From assembly GCF_023702635.1 (NCBI RefSeq), contig NZ_CP098455.1, positions 1 to 64,000 on the forward strand: a DNA stretch of 64,000 bases, read 5' to 3'. Of the stretch, positions 1-9,492 are shown piece after piece. Positions within the stretch are counted from its first letter, which is position 1. Every line of letters starts with the position of its first letter. The DNA comes from Spongiibacter taiwanensis (GTDB lineage: Bacteria > Pseudomonadota > Gammaproteobacteria > Pseudomonadales > Spongiibacteraceae). A program made the position numbers and the translations under genes. Below the pieces are notes generated by a model. It was not told the origin of the DNA. It ran no database searches and worked only from the letters and a program-made list of their open reading frames with translations.

Positions 1-461
1 ACGCTTTGGGCGGCAGCCTGTTGCCCTGGATCGACACGGCCCTGGAAAACGGCCAGAGCCGTGAAGAGTGGAAGGCCCAGGCTGAGACCAACAAAATTCT
101 GGGCCGCAGCGGCGACCCGGTGGCCATCGACGGCACCTGCGTGCGCATTGGCGCCATGCGGTGCCACAGCCAGGCGCTGACCATCAAACTGAACAAGTCA
201 GTATCCATGGCGGCCATCGAGGACGCCATCGCTTCGGCCAACGACTGGGTGAAGGTGATCCCCAATGACAAGGAATCCACCGTCTCCCAGCTGACCCCCA
301 CAGCGGTTACTGGCACTCTCGGTATTCCGGTGGGGCGCCTGCGCAAGACTAATCTGGGCGATCAGTACCTCAATGCCTTTACCGTGGGCGACCAGTTGCT
401 CTGGGGTGCGGCGGAACCCCTGCGCCGCATGCTGCGGATTCTGCTGGGTGACATCAAGTAA
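1..461 (+). CDS. asd: Aspartate-semialdehyde dehydrogenase, C-terminal part (5' end outside window)
   Basis: This is the last roughly 150 residues of Asd, which reduces aspartyl phosphate to aspartate semialdehyde for lysine/diaminopimelate, threonine and methionine synthesis in the cytosol. The fragment is close to the E. coli enzyme throughout: it has [17 protein letters not shown], then [12 protein letters not shown], which contains the Arg and His that correspond to substrate-binding Arg267 and catalytic His274, and the end [18 protein letters not shown]. The reading frame is open at base 1, so the start and the active-site Cys lie upstream of the window. The TAA stop shares its last A with the ATG of the next gene, a paralogue, as in Pseudomonas. 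Confidence 0.97.
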   Translation, partial: ALGGSLLPWIDTALENGQSREEWKAQAETNKILGRSGDPVAIDGTCVRIGAMRCHSQALTIKLNKSVSMAAIEDAIASANDWVKVIPNDKESTVSQLTPTAVTGTLGIPVGRLRKTNLGDQYLNAFTVGDQLLWGAAEPLRRMLRILLGDIK

Positions 462-1411
462 TGGCATCTTCAATTCGGCTGGCACTGTATTGTCAGCCCG
501 GCCCGGCGGTGGATGTATTGCTGGACCGCCTGGCGGATGTCTCTGAGGTGACCGCGCTGTTCCCCTTTGCCCAAGACTGGGAAGGGGAGTCTTTGCTGTG
601 GCGTGGCCGCCCGGTTGCCCTGGGCAATCCAGCCAAGCCGGTAGCTGAGGATGTTGACGCGGTTATTTTTCTGGACGACCCACAGCTTGCCAACGATTGC
701 CTCGATGATTACCTCGATGCCGACGTTATGGTGTTTGACGGCACCTGCGTACTGGACGAGCGGGGTGAGGGGCAGTGGTACTGGGGGGGAGAAAAGCTGC
801 CTTCGGCAGAGCGGAGAATCTCCCTGGCTGATGCCGCAGTAAGCCACAGCCTGACCTTTCTCGAGAGCCTCCCTGAACCGGTGAACCAACTAGCAATCTC
901 GGTATGTCTGCCGGTTTCCCAGCGGGGCAAGACGGGCATTGACAGTCTTGCGGCTGAGTCGGCCCGCCTCCTCAATGGCCAGGCCATTGAGCAATTCGGC
1001 CTTGGTAGTCAGATTGCCTTCAATGTGTTGCCGGATGTCGGTTATCAGCTGGCCGCACAATATGAGCACCAGCTGCGGGTCATTTTGGGGGGCGAGGTGT
1101 CGGTTCAGTGCCACTGCTTCACCGTGCCGGTGTTTTATGGTCACACCATCAGCCTGATTGCAGAAACCGCTGAGCCGATGGGCTACTCCGAGGTGTTAGA
1201 TTCCCTGGGTCGCTGCTTGCGATTGAACTTGGACGCTACGGCGGTAGCGGCGAGCCTGGGTGATGACTCCGGCATCGAAATTGCTAGCGTGACTCTGGAC
1301 AAGCAAAGTGACAAGCGCCTAAGAGCGACACTTATTGGCGACAATTTGCGTGATGGGGTGGTATCAAACCTTGTGTCCGCGTTAGAAATCTTGATAAAAA
1401 GTGATACATAG
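461..1411 (+). CDS. usg: USG-1-type Asd paralogue, probably not catalytic
   Basis: This 316-residue protein belongs to the USG-1 group, a degenerate paralogue of aspartate-semialdehyde dehydrogenase that sits between asd and fimV or truA in Pseudomonas and enteric bacteria. Homology shows in the second half, where VQCHCFTVPVFYGHTISLIAE corresponds to the dimerisation and substrate-domain region of Asd. The catalytic signature around the active-site Cys is not recognisable, which fits the view that USG-1 proteins lack dehydrogenase activity. The ATG overlaps the asd stop by one base, so translation is probably coupled. The biological role of the family is not established. Confidence 0.85.
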   Translation: MASSIRLALYCQPGPAVDVLLDRLADVSEVTALFPFAQDWEGESLLWRGRPVALGNPAKPVAEDVDAVIFLDDPQLANDCLDDYLDADVMVFDGTCVLDERGEGQWYWGGEKLPSAERRISLADAAVSHSLTFLESLPEPVNQLAISVCLPVSQRGKTGIDSLAAESARLLNGQAIEQFGLGSQIAFNVLPDVGYQLAAQYEHQLRVILGGEVSVQCHCFTVPVFYGHTISLIAETAEPMGYSEVLDSLGRCLRLNLDATAVAASLGDDSGIEIASVTLDKQSDKRLRATLIGDNLRDGVVSNLVSALEILIKSDT

Positions 1412-1440
1412 CTAATATTTACGCTAGTTCTTGAAGAAGA

Positions 1441-1469
1441 AATCTAGTTTTATATAGCGATTCTAGATT
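1441..1469. promoter_or_regulatory. Inverted repeat upstream of fimV
   Basis: The arms AATCTAG (1441-1447) and CTAGATT (1463-1469) are perfectly complementary and flank an AT-rich 15-base spacer with TATATAG. It lies about 75 bases before the fimV ATG in the usg-fimV gap, a plausible operator or promoter region. No regulator can be named. Confidence 0.3.
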
Positions 1470-1541
1470 AGGCGGGTGTTTCCACTTCGGCATGTCTGCT
1501 CAATTTTACCGCTGATTGCACAGGACACATACGGTGATTTT

Positions 1542-4500
1542 ATGGTGAGAACGAAGCTGGCGTCAGCGGTATTTGTATTGACGGCGCTGCAAAGTGGACT
1601 GGTTTCCGCCCTCGGGTTAGGGGAGCTCGATCTTGATTCTGCGTTGAATCAACCTTTTCGCGCGACGATTCCACTGAGTGATGTGGGCAATTTGAGCGCT
1701 GAGCAGATTCGCGTCAACCTCGCCGATAATCAGGCCTTCGAAAATGCCGGTGTCGATCGCAGTCAATTTCTGTCGGCACTCAAGTTTGACGTGCAGCTAG
1801 ATCCAAATGGTCGCGGCCGCATTGTCGTCACCAGTCAGGATATGGTGGTGGAACCCTATCTTGATTTCATCATTGAAGCGCGCTGGCCAAACGGCCGGAT
1901 TTTGCGTGAATATACCGTTCTTCTCGATCTGCCTAATTTTAACGACGCACCAGCGCGCAGTGTTGCTGCACCAGTCAGTGGCGGAAGTGCCGCCGCGCCC
2001 GGTCGAGTGGAGCCTCGCGCTGCCGGGCCGGTCATGCGCAACGTGACGCCGCCACCAGCGCCAGGGTTGGCTCCGCGTCCAGCACCGCAGCAGGAGAGCC
2101 TGCCGCCCTCATCGCGACCCAATACCTATCGGGTTCAGCATCACGACACCATGTGGAAGCTGGCCACCAAGTTAAAGCCGAGTGCCTTTGTGAGCACTGA
2201 GCAAACCATGATCGCGCTGTTGGAAAAAAACCCAAACGCGTTTATTGGCGACAACGTTAATCGCATTAAATCCGGCTATGTCCTGCAGCTCCCCAGCGAA
2301 GCGGAGGCCAAGGCAGTTTCCCATCGTGACGCGCAAGCAGAGATTCAGCGTCAGGATGACGAGTGGCGGGGCAAAGTCGCCCCAAAGAAGTCTAGTGCCG
2401 CTGCAAGCGCTGCCTCCGCACCGCAGCTGAGCGGCGCAAGCGATGATAGCGGCGTAACGGGCGGCGAGGCCGGTGCAGCCAAGTTCTCGATCAGCAGCGC
2501 CGGCGAAGGGGACCCTTCCGGAGAGTCGGCGCAACTGCGTGAAAGCCTGCGAGCGGCCGAAGAAGAGGCAGAAAAGGCCAAGCTCGAATCCTCCGCCATG
2601 CAGCAACGGGTAGTGGCGATGGAGGAGCAGATTGCGACCCTCAAATCCCTGATCCAGCTGAAAAACAACCAACTGGCTGCATTGCAAGCTGGTGAATCCG
2701 CGCCGGCGGCGAAGGCCGAGGAGCAAGCCCTGGCTGACCAGCTGCAGGCTTCCCAGGAAAAATTGGCGGAAGCCGAACAGCCCGCCGATGCGGACAGAGC
2801 GGGGGCGACCGAGGACAGCCTGGCGGAGGCCGGCGATAGTGTTGCCAGTGAAAGCGCTAGCGACAGTGAGAGCACCGCGAATGGTGAGCGCGCCGTTCAG
2901 TCTACCGCTGCAGCGGCTGCAAAGCCCTCGGCAGACAAACCGGCGGCAGTCAACACGCCAGCACCCGCGGCAGAATCCTGGTTTAGCAACCGTCTGATCT
3001 GGTTGCTGGGTGCCGTGCTGGCCGTTTTAACGCTGATTGTGTTGTGGTTGCGTCAACGCTCTGACAAGCGCGAGGAGGAAGAGGATCTCTCCGGTTTTGA
3101 AGAGGAACTGGCGCCATTGCCCGCTGGGGCGGCAGCGTTGGCTGATGAAGCGGAATCCACCGACGAAAACGATAGCGGCGAGTTTGCCCAGCCGGATGAC
3201 TTTGCCGAAGAGGACGTTTTCGCTGCCGTAGCGGGCTTGGATGGCGACGACGATGTCACCGAGAAAAGCGAAGAAACCTTTGACGCGCCGGTGCAACCCC
3301 AGATGGGCGATCCGGCTGCGGAAGCGGACATTTACGCTGCGTATGGTCGTTACGACCAGGCGGAAAGTCTGCTGAAAAATGCCATTGCCCAGGAGCCGGA
3401 CGACAGTCGGTTGCGGGTGAAGTTGATTGATATTTATCTGGAGACCCGCAATCGCGAAGCCTTCGATGAGGCCTATGCCGACTTGGCCGCCACGGGCGAT
3501 ACCGAAGCGGTTGCCCAGGTGAAGGAGTCCATGTCGGCCCTGGAAGGGGTTAGCGACTGGCTTCGCAGCGACAATACCGATGACGTGATTCCCGATACTG
3601 CTGGGCTCACTAACGAATTGGAGCTCGACGAAGAAGGCCTGGATATCAATGAAGGCCTCGATATTGCAGAAAGCCCCGACCCAGAAGCGGCAGGGGATGT
3701 GGCGATCGAGGATGTCGGTCTCGGCGCTAACGAAATCGCCTTTGAGGAGCAGGCCTTTGGTGACGACCAAGACACTGACGAAGCGGAAACGTCCTTTACG
3801 TTAGACGAAGTGAATGAAGCTGACGGCTTCGCCCTCGATGAGGTCGAGGACGCTGCCTCGGCTCTGCCCGGCGATTCAGGCACGGCCGCAGAATCCGCTG
3901 GGACGGATAGCGATGCGGAAGCGCTCGCCTCTCTGGATGACGACCTGTCTGGCCTGGATTTTGACTTTGATCTCGACGAGACGTCTGACCCTGTGGAAAC
4001 CGCAGGGGAGGCGCCAAGCGTTAGCGAAACGGCCAGCTTTGACGAGACCCTTGATGTTACTGAAGCCTTGCAGGCGGAGAGCGAGACTGAATTTAGTGCT
4101 GCCCCAGAAGTCGATCCAGGCGCTTTTGAAGACGCTGTTGATGATTTGGAAGAAGTAGGTGGTGTGAACGACCTGCTTGCGGCAGCCGATGCGGAATCCG
4201 ACGGAGAGCTGAATCTCGAACTGTCTGGCAACGACGCCTTTGCGCCCGACAGCTCTGTGGCCGACGAAAATGATGAACTGTCGCTGGAGCTGGATGATCT
4301 GGATATGGCTTCGCTGGAAAGTGAGCCGATCGATCCTCTCGCAATGGATAGCCCGGCAATCGATAGCGACGAGGCAGAGCCTCTGGACATGGTCTTCGAT
4401 GGTGATCTGAACTCGCCGGAAACGGACTTTAATGCGGACCTCAGCGAGCCCGAGGTCGGCGCATCTGACGACGCCAGTGTGCAGGAAGCGGGCGGTCAGG

Positions 4501-4799
4501 AAAGCGACGCTGAGCAAATCAGCGCGGAGTCTTCGCCCTTTGCACCTGAGGCGGCCCCGGATACGCCGATGGATCTGCAGGATATTGTGTTTGATGAGTT
4601 TGATGCCGATCTGGGCGAGGGTGGCGACGACAGTGAGTTGCTGAGCGATGATGATCAGGTCAGTACCAAGCTGGGTCTTGCCCGAGCCTACGTGGATATG
4701 GGTGATAATGAGGGGGCCAGAGATATCCTCGACGAAGTGCTGCAAGAAGGCAGTGATGCCCAAAAGCAGGAAGCCCAGGCACTCCTTGATCAGATGTAA
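1542..4799 (+). CDS. fimV: FimV-family polar hub / peptidoglycan-binding membrane protein
   Basis: FimV is an inner-membrane hub that organises type IV pilus assembly, twitching motility and polar localisation. I start it at ATG 1542 (1085 residues) because a signal peptide begins there (MVRTKLASAVFVLTALQSG, cleavage near VSA-LG); a GTG 66 bases upstream would bury it. The order is: N-terminal FimV domain beginning GLGELDLDSALNQPF, Pro/Ala-rich linker, LysM-type domain (NTYRVQHHDTMWKLATKL), a coiled coil near residues 330-410, one transmembrane helix (LIWLLGAVLAVLTLIVLWL), then a long Asp/Glu-rich cytoplasmic region with TPR-like segments, and the conserved FimV C-terminal cap (STKLGLARAYVDMGDNEGAR). 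The gene stands between usg and truA as in Pseudomonas. The next gene starts on the base after its stop. Confidence 0.93.
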   Translation: MVRTKLASAVFVLTALQSGLVSALGLGELDLDSALNQPFRATIPLSDVGNLSAEQIRVNLADNQAFENAGVDRSQFLSALKFDVQLDPNGRGRIVVTSQDMVVEPYLDFIIEARWPNGRILREYTVLLDLPNFNDAPARSVAAPVSGGSAAAPGRVEPRAAGPVMRNVTPPPAPGLAPRPAPQQESLPPSSRPNTYRVQHHDTMWKLATKLKPSAFVSTEQTMIALLEKNPNAFIGDNVNRIKSGYVLQLPSEAEAKAVSHRDAQAEIQRQDDEWRGKVAPKKSSAAASAASAPQLSGASDDSGVTGGEAGAAKFSISSAGEGDPSGESAQLRESLRAAEEEAEKAKLESSAMQQRVVAMEEQIATLKSLIQLKNNQLAALQAGESAPAAKAEEQALADQLQASQEKLAEAEQPADADRAGATEDSLAEAGDSVASESASDSESTANGERAVQSTAAAAAKPSADKPAAVNTPAPAAESWFSNRLIWLLGAVLAVLTLIVLWLRQRSDKREEEEDLSGFEEELAPLPAGAAALADEAESTDENDSGEFAQPDDFAEEDVFAAVAGLDGDDDVTEKSEETFDAPVQPQMGDPAAEADIYAAYGRYDQAESLLKNAIAQEPDDSRLRVKLIDIYLETRNREAFDEAYADLAATGDTEAVAQVKESMSALEGVSDWLRSDNTDDVIPDTAGLTNELELDEEGLDINEGLDIAESPDPEAAGDVAIEDVGLGANEIAFEEQAFGDDQDTDEAETSFTLDEVNEADGFALDEVEDAASALPGDSGTAAESAGTDSDAEALASLDDDLSGLDFDFDLDETSDPVETAGEAPSVSETASFDETLDVTEALQAESETEFSAAPEVDPGAFEDAVDDLEEVGGVNDLLAAADAESDGELNLELSGNDAFAPDSSVADENDELSLELDDLDMASLESEPIDPLAMDSPAIDSDEAEPLDMVFDGDLNSPETDFNADLSEPEVGASDDASVQEAGGQESDAEQISAESSPFAPEAAPDTPMDLQDIVFDEFDADLGEGGDDSELLSDDDQVSTKLGLARAYVDMGDNEGARDILDEVLQEGSDAQKQEAQALLDQM

Positions 4800-5660
4800 A
4801 TGAACGAGCAGCAACGCGGTTTTACCCGCCTCGATAGCGCCCCTCTCAATGAGGGGCGTATTGCTTTGGCGGTGGAGTATCAGGGTGGGGCCTATCGGGG
4901 TTGGCAGCGCCAGGCCGACCCGCCTATGGCCAGCGTACAGGCCCAATTAGAGGCGGCGCTAAGTCAGATCGCCGCCACCGACATTACCGTAGTGTGTGCA
5001 GGGCGGACCGACGCCGGTGTGCATGCTGCTCATCAGGTGGTTCACTTTGATGCTCCGGCCGGGCGATCCCAAAAAGCCTGGGTGAAGGGCGGCAACTCGC
5101 TCCTGCCAAACGATGTGGTGGTCAAATGGGCGGTGCCGGTAAGCGCCGACTTTCATGCGCGTTTTTCGGCAACCCGGCGCCGTTATCGTTACGTCATCCT
5201 CAATCGCAGCCAGCCCAGCGCCTATTTAGCGGGGATGGTGACCCATGTCGATCAGCCGCTCGATGTTTCACTGATGCACCGGGAAGCGCAGGTGTTAGTG
5301 GGCGAACAGGATTTCAGTGCCTTTCGGGCTGCGTCCTGTCAGTCTCACACTCCCTGGCGATTCATTGAGTTTGTTGAGGTCCGCCGCTGGCAGGACTTTG
5401 TGGTCATCGACATTCAGGGCAATGCCTTTTTGCATCATATGGTGCGCAATATTGCCGGTGTGCTGATGGCGGTCGGCTTGGGGGAGCAGGCGCCGGGCTG
5501 GACTGCCAAAGTGCTGGCCAGCCAGGACCGAACCCAAGGCGGGGTCACGGCGAAGCCGGACGGCTTGTTTCTGGTGGATGTGGCTTACCCTGAGAATTTT
5601 GCGCTGCCGGTGCACTCGCCTGGCCCCAGTTTTCTGAATGGCGAATTTCTCAAGCCCTGA
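4800..5660 (+). CDS. truA: tRNA pseudouridine(38-40) synthase
   Basis: TruA isomerises uridines 38-40 in the anticodon stem-loop of many tRNAs. The 286-residue protein has the family start IALAVEYQGGAYRGWQRQ and the catalytic Asp71 in CAGRTDAGVHA. Later motifs such as RRRYRYVILNR and FLHHMVRNIAGVL are also typical. The ATG immediately follows the fimV TAA without a gap, so it is probably translated by coupling. About 20 residues precede the usual family start, so a later start cannot be excluded. The truA-trpF neighbourhood is conserved in pseudomonads. Confidence 0.96.
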   Translation: MNEQQRGFTRLDSAPLNEGRIALAVEYQGGAYRGWQRQADPPMASVQAQLEAALSQIAATDITVVCAGRTDAGVHAAHQVVHFDAPAGRSQKAWVKGGNSLLPNDVVVKWAVPVSADFHARFSATRRRYRYVILNRSQPSAYLAGMVTHVDQPLDVSLMHREAQVLVGEQDFSAFRAASCQSHTPWRFIEFVEVRRWQDFVVIDIQGNAFLHHMVRNIAGVLMAVGLGEQAPGWTAKVLASQDRTQGGVTAKPDGLFLVDVAYPENFALPVHSPGPSFLNGEFLKP

Positions 5661-5714
5661 CGGCGCGGTGTACAGACAGCCGCGGCCTTATTTTGCTATT
5701 ATTCGGGCCCATCC

Positions 5715-6380
5715 ATGACTGGCTCAATCATCCGAGTGCAACGAACCCGCGTAAAAATTTGCGGCATTACCCGAGTCGACGATGCATTGGCAGCGGTGGC
5801 GGCGGGGGCCGACGCTTTGGGCTTTGTGTTTTATGCAAAAAGCCCTCGAGCGGTGACACCTTCCCAGGCGGCGGCAATCATTGCCAAGGTACCCGCCTTT
5901 GTCAGCACCGTCGGCTTGTTCGTTGACGCCGACGAGGCCGAAATTCGACAGACGCTGGCACAATGCCCCCTGGATGTCTTGCAATTTCATGGCAGCGAAA
6001 GTGCAGACGATTGTCGTCGTTTCGGTCGCCCGTACTTGAAAGCGCTGCGTATGCAGGAGGGTGTTGATGTGGTGGCCTTTGCTGAGGGTTACCCCGATGC
6101 CTGTGGCCTGTTGTTAGACAGTTACCGCCCCGGGGTGCCCGGTGGGACTGGTGAGTCTTTCAACTGGGAGCGTATTCCCGCGTCGCTGCCTCTGCCGCTG
6201 GTACTGGCCGGGGGGCTGAAGCCGGACAATGTCGCCGACGGTATTGCCAAGTGTTCCCCCTGGGCGGTGGATGTCAGTGGGGGCGTGGAGAGCAGTCCTG
6301 GAATTAAATGTCAGTCTACGCTGGCGGCCTTTTTTGCCGCCGTGGCAAGGGCAGACCAATGGGAGCCAAGAAGTGAGTAA
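5715..6380 (+). CDS. trpF: Phosphoribosylanthranilate isomerase
   Basis: TrpF carries out the Amadori rearrangement of phosphoribosylanthranilate to CdRP, a middle step of tryptophan synthesis. The 221-residue TIM barrel has the signature [21 protein letters not shown], whose Cys is the general base, and the later catalytic Asp is in [19 protein letters not shown] and [14 protein letters not shown] form the phosphate site. The 54-base gap after truA holds AT-rich sequence that may contain a weak promoter. The 3' end overlaps trpB by 8 bases, so trpF and trpB are co-translated. It is the first gene of a trpF-trpB-trpA run; the other trp genes are not in this window. Confidence 0.96.
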   Translation: MTGSIIRVQRTRVKICGITRVDDALAAVAAGADALGFVFYAKSPRAVTPSQAAAIIAKVPAFVSTVGLFVDADEAEIRQTLAQCPLDVLQFHGSESADDCRRFGRPYLKALRMQEGVDVVAFAEGYPDACGLLLDSYRPGVPGGTGESFNWERIPASLPLPLVLAGGLKPDNVADGIAKCSPWAVDVSGGVESSPGIKCQSTLAAFFAAVARADQWEPRSE

Positions 6381-7596
6381 TCAAGCTGTAAAAACCGATT
6401 TTTCCCAATTTCCCGACGCCATTGGCCACTTTGGCCCCTATGGCGGTCGCTTTGTATCTGAAACCCTGATTTATGCCCTAGATGAGCTGAGCGAAGCCTT
6501 CGAGCGGCTGCGCCAGGAGCCATCATTCCAGGCCGAGTTCGACAAGGACCTGGCACATTATGTGGGTCGCCCCTCACCGCTATATCACGCCGAGCGCTGG
6601 TCCCGCGAAGTGGGCGGCGCCCAGATCTACCTGAAGCGGGAAGACCTGAACCACACTGGCGCCCACAAAGTGAACAACACGATCGGCCAGGCACTGTTGG
6701 CTAAATACATGGGCAAAAAGCGCATCATTGCTGAAACTGGCGCGGGCCAACACGGCGTGGCCTCAGCCACGGTGGCAGCGCGTTTGGGCATGGAATGCCA
6801 TGTTTTCATGGGCGAAGAGGATATTCGTCGGCAGGCGCTGAACGTCTATCGGATGAAGTTGCTGGGTGCCACGGTGGTGTCGGTTAAATCTGGCACCAAG
6901 ACCCTCAAAGACGCCATGAACGAGGCGATGCGGGATTGGGTGACCAATGTCGATGACACCTTCTACATTATCGGTACCGCCGCTGGCCCGCATCCCTACC
7001 CGAAACTGGTTCGGGAATTCCAGTCGGTGATCGGCCGAGAAGCGCGCCAGCAGTGCCTGGATCAGACCGGTAAGTTGCCGGACGCACTGGTTGCCTGTGT
7101 GGGCGGTGGTTCCAACGCGATAGGCCTGTTCCACCCCTTTCTCGGTGACGACAGCGTATCGATGTACGGGGTCGAAGCCGGCGGCCACGGTTTGGCTACC
7201 GGTGAGCACGCCGCGCCACTGAGCGATGGTATCCCCGGGATTTTGCACGGCAATCGCACCTATCTGATGCAGGACGACGCCGGTCAGATCATGCACACCC
7301 ACTCAGTGTCTGCCGGTCTGGACTATCCCGGTGTTGGCCCTGAGCACTCCTGGCTCAAAGATATTGGCCGGGTCAATTACGTTGCGATTAACGATGACGA
7401 AGCGCTGGCGGCCTTCCGCAAGCTGACCCTGGTGGAGGGCATTATGCCTGCCCTCGAGTCCAGCCATGCGGTGGCTTATGCCGAGAAGCTGGCCAAAACC
7501 ATGAGCCCGGAGCAAAGCATTGTGGTGAACCTGTCCGGAAGAGGGGACAAAGATATTCATACGGTCGCCAGTATCGACGGCATTGGTATTGATTAA
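6373..7596 (+). CDS. trpB: Tryptophan synthase beta chain
   Basis: TrpB joins indole and L-serine to form tryptophan using pyridoxal phosphate, as the beta subunit of the alpha2-beta2 complex. I start at GTG 6373 because GGGAG at 6361-6365 is a well-spaced ribosome binding site and the product (407 residues) then begins like other TrpB proteins, reaching [13 protein letters not shown] by residue 20. The PLP lysine is Lys99 in HTGAHKVNN. The phosphate loop GGGSNAIG and the end [10 protein letters not shown] are present. An in-frame start far upstream, inside trpF, would add an unrelated N-terminus and was rejected. Confidence 0.97.
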   Translation: MSNQAVKTDFSQFPDAIGHFGPYGGRFVSETLIYALDELSEAFERLRQEPSFQAEFDKDLAHYVGRPSPLYHAERWSREVGGAQIYLKREDLNHTGAHKVNNTIGQALLAKYMGKKRIIAETGAGQHGVASATVAARLGMECHVFMGEEDIRRQALNVYRMKLLGATVVSVKSGTKTLKDAMNEAMRDWVTNVDDTFYIIGTAAGPHPYPKLVREFQSVIGREARQQCLDQTGKLPDALVACVGGGSNAIGLFHPFLGDDSVSMYGVEAGGHGLATGEHAAPLSDGIPGILHGNRTYLMQDDAGQIMHTHSVSAGLDYPGVGPEHSWLKDIGRVNYVAINDDEALAAFRKLTLVEGIMPALESSHAVAYAEKLAKTMSPEQSIVVNLSGRGDKDIHTVASIDGIGID

Positions 7597-7661
7597 CCGT
7601 CGATAGGCGCCATCGTCGCGATTAACTGGTTTCACTGCTGGATCGGCGGCGGCTTTGATGA

Positions 7662-7689
7662 AGTGGCCCTGATTCAGTGGCCCTGATTA
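7662..7689. repeat. 14-base tandem duplication between trpB and trpA
   Basis: AGTGGCCCTGATTC (7662-7675) is followed directly by AGTGGCCCTGATTA (7676-7689), 13 of 14 bases identical. The second copy ends just before the trpA ribosome binding site. It looks like a recent small slippage duplication that lengthened the intercistronic gap. Confidence 0.6.
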
Positions 7690-7703
7690 AGTAAGGAAAA
7701 GTT

Positions 7704-8519
7704 TTGAGTCGTTTAGAAGCGGTATTTACAGAGTTGGCCAACCAGCAGCGCAAAGCCCTGGTGCCCTATATCGTTGCCGGTGATCCTGCGCCGGAGCACA
7801 CCGTGCGGCTGATGCACGAGCTGGTCAAACAGGGCGCCGATATTCTCGAGCTGGGAGTGCCTTTCTCCGACCCGATGGCTGAGGGGCCGGTGATCCAGCA
7901 GGCCCATGAGCGGGCGCTGGAGTTTCGCGTGTCGCTGACCATGGTGCTGGAGATGGTCAGCCAGTTTCGTCAGGATGATTCCCGTACGCCGGTGGTGTTG
8001 ATGGGTTACGCCAACCCGGTGGAACGGATGGGGTATGAGGTGTTTGCCCAGCGCGCCAAAGACGCCGGGGTGGATGGTCTGCTGACCGTGGATATGCCGC
8101 CGGAAGAGGCCGAACAGCAAAGCAAGATTCTCAAGGCCCACGGCATCGACAATATCTTCCTCCTGGCGCCGACCACCAGCGAAGATCGCATCAAAAAAGT
8201 GGTTTCGCTGGCCACTGGCTACCTCTACTGCGTGTCCCTCAAAGGGGTGACCGGGGCCGGGCATTTGGATGTGAATGCGGTGAAAGAGCAACTGGCCAAG
8301 ATCAAACGCCATACCACATTGCCCGTCACCGTCGGCTTTGGCATAAAAGACGGCAACTCAGCAGCACTACTGGCACCGCTCTGCGAGGGTGTTGTGGTGG
8401 GTAGTGCACTGATTGAACGGCTTGCCAAGGCCCAGGCTTCTGCGGATACTGTGCCACCAGTCGAGCAGGCGGCGGCGCTCATTGCCGAAATTCGCCAGGC
8501 GATAGACCAGGTTGGTTAG
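7704..8519 (+). CDS. trpA: Tryptophan synthase alpha chain
   Basis: TrpA cleaves indole-3-glycerol phosphate to indole, which is channelled to TrpB, and glyceraldehyde 3-phosphate. The 271-residue TIM barrel starts at TTG 7704 behind the ribosome binding site AAGGAAAA. The catalytic Glu49 lies in DILELGVPFSDP. Position 60, Asp in the E. coli and Salmonella enzymes, is Glu here (PMAEGPVIQ), a conservative replacement. Loop motifs LKGVTGAGH and VGFGIKD are typical of the phosphate site. It is separated from trpB by 107 bases and is probably in the same transcript. Confidence 0.96.
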   Translation: MSRLEAVFTELANQQRKALVPYIVAGDPAPEHTVRLMHELVKQGADILELGVPFSDPMAEGPVIQQAHERALEFRVSLTMVLEMVSQFRQDDSRTPVVLMGYANPVERMGYEVFAQRAKDAGVDGLLTVDMPPEEAEQQSKILKAHGIDNIFLLAPTTSEDRIKKVVSLATGYLYCVSLKGVTGAGHLDVNAVKEQLAKIKRHTTLPVTVGFGIKDGNSAALLAPLCEGVVVGSALIERLAKAQASADTVPPVEQAAALIAEIRQAIDQVG

Positions 8520-8607
8520 CACCAACCGGTGCAGGGTCACTAATCAGAGCCACTAACCATGGCCAGCAAAACAAGAATCACGAAGCATTAAACAACAGGA
8601 AGTCAGT

Positions 8608-9480
8608 ATGAGTTGGGTCGATAAGATATTGCCATCTGGGGTGCGGCGATCTGAATCGGATGAGCGGCGCGACAAGCGCGGCGTGGTGCCGGAAGGGTTG
8701 TGGAAGAAATGCGTCAAATGTGACGCGGTGCTTTACCGCCCCGAACTGGAAAGCAATCAGGACGTGTGTCCCAAGTGTGATCACCACATGCGGGTGGGTG
8801 CCCGTCGGCGCATCGCCTTGTTCCTGGATGAAGCTGGCCGGCAAGAAATTCTGACCGACATCGAGCCGGTTGACCGTCTCAAGTTCAAAGATAAGAAAAA
8901 GTACAAAGACCGCCTCGCTGCTGCCCAGAAGAGCACCGGCGAAAAGGATGCGCTCCTGGCGTTTAAGGGCACGGTAAAAGAGGTGCCAGTGGTCGCCGTG
9001 GCCTTTGAGTTTAATTTTCACGGTGGATCAATGGGGTCTGCCGTGGGCGAGAAGTTCGCCCAAGCGGCGAATGTCGCCCTCAAGGAACGCATTCCGCTGA
9101 TCTGTTTCTCCGCTTCGGGCGGCGCGCGGATGCAGGAAGCCCTGATTTCCTTGATGCAGATGGCCAAAACCAGTGCCGTGCTGGAGCGGATGAAGCAACA
9201 GGGTGTGCCTTACATTTCCGTGATGACCGACCCGATCTACGGTGGGGTGTCGGCCAGTCTCGCGCTGCTGGGCGATATCAATGTGGCCGAGCCGGGGGCC
9301 CGGGCTGGCTTTGCGGGGCCGAATATCATTGAGCAGACCATTCGCCAGAAATTGCCGCCGGGCTTCCAGCGCAGCGAGTTTCTGTTGTCCCATGGTGCGA
9401 TCGATATGATCGTTCATCGCCGGGATATGCGCGATACGCTAGCCCGCCTACTGAGCAATATGACTTATTACTCCAAGTAA
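8608..9480 (+). CDS. accD: Acetyl-CoA carboxylase carboxyltransferase subunit beta
   Basis: AccD with AccA transfers the carboxyl group from biotin to acetyl-CoA, giving malonyl-CoA for fatty acid synthesis. The 290-residue protein has the N-terminal zinc ribbon with Cys35, Cys38, Cys54 and Cys57, followed by the crotonase-fold carboxyltransferase domain with [11 protein letters not shown] and [12 protein letters not shown]. An AGGAAG ribosome binding site precedes the ATG. It lies between trpA and folC, an arrangement shared by many proteobacteria. Confidence 0.97.
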   Translation: MSWVDKILPSGVRRSESDERRDKRGVVPEGLWKKCVKCDAVLYRPELESNQDVCPKCDHHMRVGARRRIALFLDEAGRQEILTDIEPVDRLKFKDKKKYKDRLAAAQKSTGEKDALLAFKGTVKEVPVVAVAFEFNFHGGSMGSAVGEKFAQAANVALKERIPLICFSASGGARMQEALISLMQMAKTSAVLERMKQQGVPYISVMTDPIYGGVSASLALLGDINVAEPGARAGFAGPNIIEQTIRQKLPPGFQRSEFLLSHGAIDMIVHRRDMRDTLARLLSNMTYYSK

Positions 9481-9492
9481 TTGCCTGCGTTA

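Noticed and set aside
3473-4390. Minus-strand frame of 305 codons inside fimV
   Set aside because: Its Ser-rich translation is the reverse complement of the Asp/Glu-rich fimV tail; no ribosome binding site or family likeness.
3876-4946. Minus-strand frame of 356 codons across fimV and truA
   Set aside because: It is long only because the coding strand avoids certain codons; the translation has no recognisable domain and covers two well-supported genes.
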